Of a stretch of 64,000 nt of DNA, positions 10,171 through 20,036 are shown in pieces; position 1 is the stretch's first letter; every line of letters begins with the position of its first letter. Position numbers and translations under genes: made by a program. The notes beneath the pieces were generated by a model that was given only the letters and a program-made list of their open reading frames with translations, had not been told where the DNA came from and did not search any database. Origin of the DNA: Rhexocercosporidium sp. MPI-PUGE-AT-0058. Lineage: Eukaryota > Ascomycota > Leotiomycetes > Helotiales. The stretch spans positions 1,798,001 to 1,862,000 of the forward strand of contig JAGTJL010000003.1 in the NCBI GenBank assembly GCA_020746875.1. Direction: 5' to 3'.

Positions 10171-13100
10171 TCACCCCAGTCGCCCCGCATCTCGCTCAAG
10201 AATACAGACCTCACTCAACTTCCGTAACCTCTCTATCCCCCCTTTCCCTTCGCCCCAAATCTTCAAGCCCTTCAAAAGGTTCTGACCTTCATTCAATACA
10301 CGCAAAGGACCCTTAGCACTGCAGAGATTCCCGACGCCCGTAATATTCGCACGCATACTCTGGCCTCTTTTCACGAAAAGTTGTACGAGTTCGTCATCTG
10401 CAGGACGATCGAGTTGGATAGATGTTGGAAATACAGATGTCGCCTCTACATCTTCGTCGAAGTCTTGTGGCGCACTGACTGGAGACGTGGTGTTGTTGAT
10501 CTCAATACGCTTTGGGGGAGCGTGAGGTGCAAAGGTGCCGTACGCCCAGAGGGAAAGGGCACCGAGTAGTACGGACGACGGTTCGTGAAACGCATCGGAG
10601 GAGTAGCGACGGACGTGCCAGAAGAGAACGCCAGCATGTATAATAGCAAGTCTCGCTTTGTGCTGATCGTCAAGAGCCCATCGTTGGATGTGTTTCCTCA
10701 AACTCGTGACTTGAGGCTCATTTGGCGGAGCCGAGGTGTCTGTGAGCAGTCTTGTCAAGTCGAGGATTTGTTGGATCGGAGTCAGCAAGATGACTCGAGC
10801 TAGGTGAAGATGAAGAACTGTTGGGTGTTCCATGCCAGATGCTGCACCAATGACGCTGTTGGCATGCCAGTGCAATATGTCAAGGCAGTCACATGCGGAG
10901 TTTCGCCATTTGGAGTATGTTGGATTTCCTGGTAGCCATATTGGTAATGAGCTCTCGATGTTCTTAACATCTTGCTTCTCGGCTGTCGGAGTCCAAAGTG
11001 TTAGCGGTTGCTTAAAGTATTTCTCGACTTCCCAGGTTCTGTGGAAAAGAGCATGAACGCAGAGAATTCGACTGAACTCTCCAGTTGAAGACTGAAGTCG
11101 CTTCTCGATGTACGCGAGCTGTATTGTCTCATGAAGAGAAGCACTTGCTGAGGAACATTAGCAAGTGGGCGAACGCGCGACAGAGCGAGGGGAGAACCTA
11201 CGAGCGGCACATGCGTAAAGCTGCTGCCAGTCAAGGGAGGACTCTGCTTCCCATAGAACCTCTTGGCAGGGAATTGGAACCTTAGCATCTCCTAGTGTCA
11301 ATAGAGGCCGCATCTGGAAGTGGAATGACCACATGCAATCCAAAAGCTGCGAAAATGTAAGCTAGGTTGTGTTGAAACGGACGTTGCGCTTACCCAAATA
11401 CAATACCCGGTTCGTCGAGTAGTTTCTGTTTGGATCCATGCCTGCCAGTCTAACCCCTCCTCTTGGGAATCTGTTGACGAGGCCTCTGAGCAATATACCG
11501 TCCAATATGACGTACAATATGCCGCTAGATCGCTGTGGTAGCTCTTTGCTATCATCTGGAGACGATCATCGCCGCAGTACATCATTCCGATACAACTCAG
11601 TAGCTTCACTTGTGCCAAGACCAGAGTAGAAGGCTTGGAGTTTCCTTCAAATTCCACCTGCGTTTAGGAGTCAGTTGCAAGAAAGGATGGGTTGGAATTG
11701 AACTCACAGCTGTTGTTAACGCGCGCCTCAGAAATTCATGCATAGCAACGACAAGGCTTCCAGACGATTCAATTTCAGCATAATGGCTGCCAACTGCTGC
11801 AATCGCCAGAATAAGCAGCCAATGAGTGCTCGATATGTCGAACGTTGCTGGATGGAGGAATGGAAGTGATGAGCGGAAATATCGAGTGAAAAGCCAAATA
11901 AAGTGACTGATAGACTGGAGCGATGGAAACGAATCGCCATAGAAGTTTGAATAGACGGTTGATGATACACATGTCAGATGAAAAAACCTGGAAATCTCGT
12001 CGTAAACACTGATGGGAAGCTTTTCGAACTCCAGAGCGGGCCCATTCGCACGAACTAAAACCTGGCCTAGATCTGGAAACATGAGCAGAGGATGCAAGCT
12101 TCCAGTAGCGTGCGAGACATTGTGGTGGCGTGGTTCTGCTTGTCCGTATGGTGCTTTGCGAACTCGTGGGAGTCGCGCACCGTCTCCATCAACATAGAAA
12201 CGGCCCGCAGACTGCGTACTATGGGACCCTGGGCTTGAGATATCATTGAGACCTGCTGTTTGAGGGCTGCTGCTTTGAAGAGGTAGAGATCCGGCCAGGC
12301 TGAAATTCCGGGGACGATCTTGATAACGAGATGGAATCTCGTTTGCATATGCGACAACCTGGTCTCGATCAAACGGGCTCGGGGGTTCCCCATTGTTCAT
12401 TTGAAAGTCCGGTGTCCAGTTTTCGGGTAGCCAATTGATGGATTGGAAACTACCATTGAACCAAGGTGTAGGAGGAGGATCTAAAGTGCAATTGTTGATG
12501 CCGAACTGGGGTTCCAAGGATTGTAATTGAGGGTGTCCCTGACTCGAAGTTCGGGGTGGAGACAGGTGATCTCCCTCTAAGACTTGCTTCCTGGCATGAT
12601 AATCGGGTAATTCCAGTTCCTGCCGGTTCAGAGGAACTTGGCTATTTGGCAGAGGAGCGGCTGAAGTCGTTTGCATGTGGCTTTCTTGAGATAAGTGTGG
12701 GCTTAAAGTCTGCATCCTAGGAGAATTTTGAGTCATGTCAGCCCGAATCGACAACCCTTGGCCGTGACTCGGAGATCCCGATGTATTCGACCAGGACATT
12801 GGAGAATCGTGTGAACTGGCTGTAAATCGGTCAACGGCTGACTGTGGCGAGCTTTCGTCTCTCAATGAGACTGTGTTGCTACTAGCTTGCGGTTGTCTTG
12901 AAGTGGTCCTATCACCCGATATAGGAAAATTGCATTCAAGGGATCGTTTCTGGCAACCCAAGCAAGGGCAATCTCCAGTGCATTTCCTCCTAGCAGATGC
13001 ACACTACATTGCAAGAGTCAGTCAATGTCCCCAAAACCAGTGATTCCAAGACATTCCGACAAGCAGTCATCACTGAGTAGAACGATGTTTGTCCGGAACA

Positions 13101-13507
13101 AGCGAGTAAAAGATCACTTACTGGAAAACAAGCTCGAGCACCTTTCCCTAGGTAACTTCGTTTTGGTTCTCTGTGGACCTGTTCATGCCGTCTCAAGGCA
13201 TCTCTAACGGAAAGGACTGTTAGCTACTGTCCGTCACGTGGACCGTGGCTAGCATGGCAAGCAGGCTGAATATATAGACGGATAATCGTCTGTAGTAGAG
13301 CGGCATGAACCATACGAATGAAGGGACATACATTCTGTAAAATCCTTTTCGACAGAAAGAGCACTTAAGAGAACGCTCCTTTTGGTGGCTTCGTGAATGC
13401 CGAGTCAAGTGTTCAACACGTCCAAATGTCTGATGGCATTCCAGGCATTGGAAGCGGTTAGGTGGAGGTGGCTCAATCCCTTGGGCCGTACTATTATGAG
13501 GCTCCAT
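10171..13507 (-). CDS. Zinc-finger transcription factor: two C2H2 fingers + Zn2Cys6 + fungal-specific TF region, six exons
   Basis: Exons are 13332-13507, 13122-13203, 11708-13003, 11394-11657, 11202-11346 and 10171-11147. All introns (128, 118, 50, 47 and 54 bp) are GT-AG, and the joined frame is exactly 980 codons (979 aa). Finger 1 uses C21, C24, H37 and H41; finger 2 uses C49, C52, H65 and H69, with the last part (RIDALRRHEQVH) in exon 2. A Zn2Cys6 cluster follows at C84-x2-C87-x6-C94-x5-C100-x2-C103-x6-C110 (ARRKCTGDCPCLGCQKRSLE), split across introns 1-2. A long polar S/Q/P-rich linker fills about residues 115-400. The Fungal_trans-type helical region includes TETTRRTGYCIWLLDCMWSF, then HFQMRPLLTLGDAKVPIPCQ. 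The protein would act in the nucleus as a DNA-binding regulator; the target is unknown. Exon ends were chosen from conserved residues. Confidence 0.88.
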
Positions 13508-13961
13508 ATTCCATTCCAGTACCGACGAGCTTGTCTTGGATACTACCTATGAGGCTGGTCCTCGTGCCATGTGTTGACAGGCTGTCGCTTTTCTGTGGCG
13601 TATATTCCTTCGCCTAGGCATCTCTACGCACAGGACATTGCTGCCGACTGATCGTAAGATGCTCTGAATTGGAGGGAGGAGGCGCTGTACGTGGGCAGGT
13701 GGGTTGGGGATATCCTGTCCTGCATGGAAGTGATGGCAGCGATGGAGGTTGGGCAGGGGAGAGTATGGATTGTGGGGTAGTTTGGCGCGCCAATCAGCTT
13801 TCATTCTCGGCAATCAAAATCAATAGCCGACCGATGAATGGCAAGGGGTGAGGTTTCGGACAGTAGAAATTATGATCAGTGTTGTGTGAGTTTTGTGTTG
13901 ATATCAGACTCTAGACTAATGTTCTCTCATCAATGTGACTCTGGGTCCCTTACAAATTTTG
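13508..13961. other. Upstream region of the transcription factor gene
   Basis: No supported gene. A minus-strand frame at 13547-13813 lies just upstream of the regulator's ATG, lacks a domain and could be 5' leader. To the right, composition stays normal up to the TPR relic. Confidence 0.4.
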
Positions 13962-14126
13962 GGCAAGTACGCAGAAGCCGAGGCCATGTACCGGCAGACG
14001 CTGCAGCTCCAAGAGACAGTGCTCAGCAAAGAGCACCCAAGCACACTAGCGAGTATGATGAGCCTCGCATTATCGCTTGACCGCTAGGGCAAGTACGCAG
14101 AGGCCGAGGCCATGCGCCGGAAGTAG
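13962..14126 (+). pseudogene. Tetratricopeptide (kinesin-light-chain type TPR) fragment
   Basis: One complete 42-residue TPR unit and the start of the next are readable: GKYAEAEAMYRQTLQLQETV, then LSKEHPSTLASMMSLALSLD-R, then TAG, then GKYAEAEAMRRK and a second TAG. The first TAG sits where this repeat family has Q (D-R/S-Q-GKYAEAEA), so it is a CAG-to-TAG change. Such repeats form the C-terminal arrays of fungal NB-ARC/TPR proteins. Upstream sequence is not in a matching frame, so only about 1.3 repeats remain. It lies on the opposite strand from the SesB-like relic at 15.6-16.8 kb, so the two need not be one gene. Confidence 0.75.
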
Positions 14127-14417
14127 TAAAGTGAGCTTTTGACAGTAATATAATGGACTTTACATCGCCCCTCGCTAAGATTCTCAGGAAATATTAATAG
14201 GTTTCGATGAGGGAGGACTTTATACATAATATATTTTCCTTATATCTCTATTTTATAGAGGGTCAAGGGGAATGTACCTTCCGTACGCCTTTATAGTGCC
14301 TTGTGATCGCCACCTAATTTCTAGTATCTTCTAGAATAATCATACTTGTGGTTAGGATAAATAAACCCTTATCCTGTCTCTATCAGCACGAGCCTCATTA
14401 TACTAATTTACATTCCA
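14127..14417. other. AT-leaning spacer, possible solo LTR or intron
   Basis: No open frame of note. The end of the stretch reads ...ATACTAATTTACATTCCAG, which could be a splice acceptor with a CTAAT branch point in front of the deaminase frame. It could also be the 3' end of a small LTR ending ATTTACA. I cannot find a matching second copy or a clear 5' edge, so neither is claimed. Confidence 0.3.
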
Positions 14418-15196
14418 GTGCGCTCAAAATCAGAAGATACGAAAGAAGCCTTTCGAGAGTTTGTTAGCCTAGACCTCAATCGAATTCTGTCCCGTCTCCG
14501 ATCGCGTCACGCTAAAACAAGAAAGACTGCTGGAAAACGACCCCTAATCGAACAACTGCATGATGCGATTCACAGTCAATCGATCAGAGCGACAAAGATA
14601 CTTGAGGAAGCCGGCGTAGGGTACGAGATCTGCAAAGCCTATTTGCTAGTCTTGAGAGTATAAACAATCCGAATGTGGAGATCGTCGAAGTGGAAGGAGT
14701 AGTAGAAGTGGTAGGGGAAGTCGTGAAGCAGGTTCACGCATTCTCCTTGACCACTGATCTCAGTCGAGCTCTTCAGACTTCGACGATCGAGCCAAGTTTG
14801 AAGGCATACTTATCAGAAGCGATTGGGAAATTGGGCCGATACTACTTTGCAACTTCCGAGCTCGTCTGCGCTGCAAGACACAGGGATTGTCGGCTCTTTG
14901 AGAGTATTGAGGTGGAGCCGTTCCAGATCTTTATGCCTGCTTCTTTATTAATGTCATATTGGAAAGTTCACGCAGAGATACAGCTCCCTTTCTTTCATGA
15001 GGTTCATCTAAGCCGACAGCGACTAAGGTTTATCTGCTTAAGCAAGAGCGCTTGCTACTTATGCAATCTATTCTTCTCCTTCTACGGCGGCTTTTATGTA
15101 CCCCGGACCTACGGCCGGCTCTACGCCAGCTGGATCTTGCCGGACTGGATGAGCGGGCAGCGCGTATCGAATGCCACGAGGTTGCTATTACAGTAA
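14418..15196 (+). pseudogene. OTT_1508-type deaminase-fold protein, frameshifted and probably 5'-truncated
   Basis: Two overlapping frames form one protein. The first (14418-14663) reads MRSKSEDTKEAFREFVSLDL through KILEEAGVG. The second continues VRDLQSLFASLESINNPNVE through to 15196. The switch lies at the GGG at 14619-14621; one missing G explains it. The C-terminal half carries the zinc-deaminase signature: VHAEIQ (His at 14969-14971, Glu two codons on), then SKSACYLCNLFF (Cys-x2-Cys, 15053-15064), then YVPRTYGRLYASWILP. This order, with the HgrLY-x-W ending, is that of the fungal OTT_1508_deam family of the cytidine-deaminase superfamily; its biological role is unproven. No in-frame ATG opens the first exon, so the start is inferred or lost. 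The active-site residues themselves remain intact. Confidence 0.7.
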
Positions 15197-15580
15197 CTAT
15201 TAAGTATATTCAGTTATTGATGCTTCTGTGTCTTATTTTCCTAATGTCAAAAAGCCTCCGGTTCGAGTTTCTAGTGTTAGACACACTTGCCTCGGCAATT
15301 GCCCTCGTCTGCGGCGCCGGTAAGGCCGCATCCTGTATTACACCTTCTCTCTTTAGCTTAGTATTTATATAATATAAATGATCAATAGTGTCAGTGGAAC
15401 ACTGCTACGAAGGTCGCCTATAACTACTATTGATCGCACCTTATTCAACTTGTCAGTGAATATGGCGAACGCTACCAGAAATGCAAATCATCTCGATATA
15501 CTAATGTGTACTGCTTCGTAGAAGGTCGGGTTCCCAAATATTGTATGTGCTCCTCTAGTATTGTATTGGTATGTCGCCGT
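15197..15580. other. Spacer between deaminase and hydrolase relics
   Basis: No supported gene. The plus-strand frame overlapping the end of the deaminase (15052-15372) is an alternate frame. Confidence 0.4.
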
Positions 15581-16795
15581 CTATATGTTGTTCGCAGGAC
15601 GATTCAAAGCTCTCTCCCTTATAGCTTGAGATGCCTCTGATGCTGAAGCAGTAGCTTCTGGAGTTATGAGCACTGGATTCAATTCCTTCACCCACCTCCG
15701 AAGCTCTCCTATCACGCTGACGAAGCCGGGGTCGTCTTCGGTCTCGAATCTGGTTATACCTATATGGTTGCTGTGAATTCCTATCGACTTGTAGGAGGAG
15801 AGGCTTGCAGAGTGTTTTGGGACAATCTGTGGACCAGGGTATTCAGCGATGCTGTAAGTAGAACAGGAGATGTGATAAGAATAAGCATAGTTAATGCCAT
15901 CGGAGGAAAAACACATGCAGCATCAACTGAGCCGTGGCTTGTCACAAATGGCTGCACCTACCTCACCGATGCCTAGTAGTGGCAGTTCTTCAAAAAAAAC
16001 AAGTAATAGCAATATGTCGATGTCCTTTATTGGCTCGGGCTCTAGAATGGTGTGAAAATCTGTCCTAATCCGTGCCAAAACCTCTGAATCAAGTTGGAGG
16101 ACACCGAGAAGCAGAGAGTTGGTCTGTTTAACGAGACTAACTAATTTGGCTACTGAGTGGGCCTACCGTGCGAAGCTGGAGCAGAGTGCGGCGTACCGAG
16201 GAAAGCAATTGCCCGAGTGCATTCGAGGATATTTTGAAGATGGTTTTCTGCACTGTTTTGTGACGCTAAGAGGGCCTTGGAAATTGAGTTAGCAAATGCT
16301 TCAGTCAGCAGCGACAGGATGTAGCATTCACATCCTCACAGACGAGACCACTAAGGCTGTGGGCAATAAAAATAATAGGACGACTGTTCTATGGAAATCA
16401 GTAATGAATTAATAAGATAGGTAGAACAAGAAAGTCCGCTATAATATGGTCATCCTCCTTGTAAGTTGCTAAAGCCGCTAGCAAGGCCCGGGTATGGCTG
16501 CCGATTGTGTTCTTCGAGACGAATGTTCGCCAGTTCGCAACATTCGCATCATATCCGAACGTCAAGATCCGAGCTTGGGGGAGTTTTTCGGCAACAGCGT
16601 CTTGGGCTACGGATCGGCACTACTATGAGCCGTCCAAGTCTTATATCGATCTCCGGTAAGACCGTGAACGAAGACAACACTGAGGGGGAATTGTTGTTAG
16701 GATCCTTGATCTCCGAAATTAGGAGTCTGAGAGAACTGAAGGGCTTATTCCACGATAGCATCTTCCGGCTGGACCAGCAGCTCTAGGCCGAATGA
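15581..16795 (-). pseudogene. SesB-like alpha/beta hydrolase domain of a fungal NLR-type protein, heavily decayed
   Basis: Reading the minus strand from 16795 and switching frames recovers a serine-esterase-like domain in the correct order. The blocks are: FGLELLVQPEDAIV; VVFVHGLTGDRYKTWTAHSS (oxyanion side); KLPQARILTFGYDANVANWR and TRALLAALATYKEDD; RPIIFIAHSLSGLVCED (nucleophile elbow, normally G-H-S-L-G-G); ILECTRAIAFLGTPHS; QTNSLLLGVLQLDSEVLARI; ITCFFEELPLLGIGE; and IVPKHSASLSSYKSIGIHSN, then HIGITRFETEDDPGFVSV, then IGELRRWVKEL. Lesions include two intron donors reading AT instead of GT (ATAAGC at about 16743-16748, ATATTA near 16450), TAG at the expected W of ADPW, one-base indels (an eight-base T run near 15992-15999, a lost G near 16595) and the elbow G changed to S. 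Such domains head many fungal NLRs. No NB-ARC or NACHT part follows before 15581. Confidence 0.78.
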
Positions 16796-18135
16796 GAACG
16801 ACCTTTGAGGGACTGAAGAGGGCGTTGAGATATTAGGAAATATTACCGCTGCCGGCGATTTGGCTTTCCTTCGGAACGGGAACAGTTGTGGCATAGCTAT
16901 ATAATCAGTGGCATATTTCTAAAGGGCAGGCAGGATCAGAAAGTTACAAAACGGCGACGTTGGGGTTGTGCGAGTTCCAAGGCTACACTTGCGCGATCCC
17001 AGCCGACATAAAGCCTTGCCGTAGGAGGCGCAGTGATAATTTTGTTATTGGATAAATTCTCCCTGTGCAACCTGCGACGCTTATAACTGAGGAGCTGGAG
17101 TGACTTTACTTAGAGTAGTAGGGGTGCTGCAGCCGTACTTTTTATATTCTGACATACCAGTCGCCGGCAGCCCCTGAGCAGTTGATATCGGAAGCTCAGT
17201 CATGAGGGCCAGAGTGCGGAGAATAAAGACAAGGAAGATCGCGGTTGGTATCTCCTTTTCTGCAGCAGAGTCGCGATCTCGGTCTGATGTTTCTCGTTTT
17301 CTCTTAGAGCGAGACTCCTCTCTTTAAATGAGGCTGGGACTGAGGGGGCTTCCCAGCTGAAATCGGGGGGTGCATTTTCAGCTGAGAAGGCTTAGAGGGT
17401 TGGTTGGTCGAAGTGACGCTTAGGAAGTGACACCCTTCTATACCCGTATCCACATGCAAGTCATTGGGCTAAAATCTTTTGAGCTATCTCCCGTCCTAAT
17501 CAAAAACTCTCGGGCGATGATTAGCTACTTGCTAACCTTACTAATTATAGAGAGTAATCATGAAAAAGCACACTTTCTGCCATCTTCGGCTCTTCAACCA
17601 CTTATCCTATCAACCGCTATCGCTTACGCATTTTAGCCGGATAAGGGTTCTGACTAATCAGAGAGCCGTATTTTAGGCCTGGATACTTCATTTTAACCTC
17701 TATTCTACAGCGCCATAATACCTATCAAAACAAGGGCCATCTTTACAAAGGTGCACGTTGTACTATTTACAACCAAAGTAAACGTTACTCTTGCGCCGAA
17801 TATTCGTAGAAATCTCCCTTAGAGGTGCGCGTTAAAGGGGTAGTCCCCCGCATCGTTCACCTTAACAAGCTCTATAATTGCCTCTTTAAGTCATCCTCAG
17901 CTACGTATAATATTATATTAGTACAAGGAATTCCTCTATATTATTATATAAATAAGCTCTCTTTCTTATACCTGAATAAGGTCCACTCGCATAAAGCAAT
18001 GAACGCATAGTTTCCTTTCTGAACTTGATTTATAAAATCCACTTCTCTTTATCCTTCACCTGCCAGTAATCTTCGATATTAATATATATCGATATCAAGT
18101 ATGAATTAATAAGAACCGTCTGAAGAAGCCAATTC
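16796..18135. other. Transition zone into the AT-rich tract
   Basis: No supported gene. Up to about 17400 the composition is normal; the minus strand at 17160-17330 has a short open stretch of low-complexity R/K/E/D residues with no clear start. From about 17450 the DNA becomes AT-rich, and CA/TG dinucleotides fade by 18000. Plus-strand frames at 17427-17636 and 17825-18010 have no family resemblance. Confidence 0.5.
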
Positions 18136-18898
18136 TGTTACGATTCCCTGAGCCTCGTATTTTAACCGAGCAAGCTCGGCATCGCTCATAGCATTGCCTT
18201 AGTATGGCAATTATAGCGCTAGGCCTAATCGGGAAAAGCTAGGGAGACCTTTTGTGTATTTATACTAAAGCTCCCTTTTATAAAGAGCTCTCTTTTTCTC
18301 TTTATCTTTTCTTTTTAATTTTAAGTATAACTTAAGGCCTAAATATAAAGCTATCTCTTATATTATATTAACTTTTAATAAGCCGTAATATAAAAAAAGA
18401 CTAATAACCTTTTCGTTATAAAGCATTATATTTTATTAAGTCTTACGCGCCGCGTCTCCTTACTTTTATAATAAGTTAACGACAAACCTTAATACTTTAG
18501 CTTATTTAATAAATAAGTACCTCTTTATTTTAATAATAAATTACTTTAAAAAAAGCTAGAAAACCTCTTATTATTAACTTATTTTATATAACTTAACGCG
18601 CGCTATTTAACTTCGAACTTCGACTTCGACTTATATTTAATTAATAAATTAATTAATAACCTTAAATATTTCTTTACCTTATATTATTATTATTTCCGAC
18701 TTCTCCTTTTCGTTAATAAAGCTTTAAAAAAAGAAGCGCCTTCTTACGGCTAAGCTTCACCGATACCCTTATCCCTTCGGTCGAGACTTTTATAAAAGAA
18801 CTTAATAACTTTAAAAAAGCCGATTCCGACTCAGAAAATAAACCTCAGAACTTCTTTAACGTCTTACTAAAGCCTATTATTATTATAAAAGGCCTTAT
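18136..18898 (+). mobile_element. Truncated Gypsy element (5' LTR plus start of internal region)
   Basis: The LTR runs 18136-18390, from TGTTACG to CGTAATA (a mutated CGTAACA). It aligns with the reverse complement of the LTRs of the element at 30725-37380, through GGAAAAGCTAGGGAGACC and GCCGTAATA. The following 508 bp also align with that element's first internal bases, for example GACTAATAACC, TTAACGCGCGCTATTTAACTTCGAA and AAAAAGAAGCGCC. Similarity ends exactly where the Copia element starts at 18899 and does not resume after 25079. The LTR is 255 bp rather than 331 bp, mainly because it lacks the 35-bp tandem repeat of the other copy. Confidence 0.8.
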
Positions 18899-19205
18899 TG
18901 TTGGATTTGACTTCGGTAACTCGTGCCGATTCTACCCTAAAATAGCCGAAGGAGTTTCCACTGCTTACGCGGCCCGGAAATTACCTTCGTATTCCGGGAA
19001 ATTACGCTCGTATTCAATTACGTAGCTCGTATAAGCTACGTAATCAGTTACGTAGTCGTAAAAGCTTTTAGAGAAGCTATTATTTTGTATATAATTACCG
19101 TAGAGCTCTTCTAGCTCTTTAAGCAAGCAAGTAATTCTCTCTCTTTAATCACGTGTCCTCACTTACTGCGCTTCCTTCTTCCTAATTGGCTCGCCTATTC
19201 TCACA
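18899..19205 (+). repeat. Copia 5' LTR
   Basis: A 307-bp terminal repeat beginning TGTTGG and ending TCTCACA. It matches 24773-25079 base for base except for a few C-to-T or G-to-A changes and scattered others. It contains the inverted short motif ACGTAGCTCGTATAAGCTACGT near 19020-19042. Confidence 0.92.
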
Positions 19206-20036
19206 TGGTAGCAATTCGGCAATTCGCTAAGGCAGCCAATAATATCAGTTACCGATACACAACTTCCCGATCGAGACGACTAAGTTGAGCTTTCTCGGCT
19301 AATACCGCTTCGGCTGCTTCCGTTCAAACGCTTGTCGATAAAGCCATACTAGCTTCTCTTGACTGAAGTAAGCTAGACCTCTTTAAGCCCTTACTAACCC
19401 GATTAGGACGAATTACGGACCCGAGGCCTTTGACCTTAAGACTAAACCCTAAGGAAATCATAACTTAGCGGTCCCTAGACGTTATAAGCGTGCGTAGCCA
19501 CTTAGATTGCGGTTCTAGGTCTTATAATAAATTTCTTATTCTTAGGCGCCTATACCTTTTACGGCGCTAGTAATGGCTATAAGTAGCGTGCTAGCGTGGC
19601 TTATATTAGGGAGTGGCTATCTAAATCGTCACTAGTCTAGTATAAATTATAGTGGGTTTTTAGGCTTTTTTAGCTATATAAGAAGCTATTCTCGGAGAGG
19701 GTTATAGCTAGTTAAGCTTATTAATTCCTGTGAGAAAAACTAAGTTAGTAGTGGCGCTAGCGTTGTAATAAGAGCCTAAGCAGACCCGCTGGGAACCCTA
19801 TTATAACATTAGCTAAGCGAAACCCTCGGTAAAGTAATATATAAGTCCTTAGCAAGACTTTTTACCTTAATTAGTCGATTTTAAATCGATTTAGGGCATA
19901 CCAAATCAAGGAGGGTAGCCTCATTATAAGGTTATAAAGACTTAAATAAAGTCTAAGACTAAATAGTTTAATAAATCACTATAAGTAATAATCGCCTAAA
20001 GGAATCAAAGCTAAACTCAATCGAGACAAGCTTAAA

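Noticed and set aside
14127..14413. Possible solo LTR ending ATTTACA before the deaminase frame
   Set aside because: No second copy in the window and no clear 5' TG edge; an intron acceptor explains the 3' end equally well.
15255..15275. GGTTCGAGTTTC string resembling a tRNA T-arm
   Set aside because: No acceptor, D-arm or anticodon arm can be built around it; no tRNA gene is supported anywhere in the window.
17825..18010. 61-residue plus-strand frame at the isochore edge, considered as a small effector gene
   Set aside because: No signal peptide or cysteine pattern, AT-driven composition and no promoter evidence.
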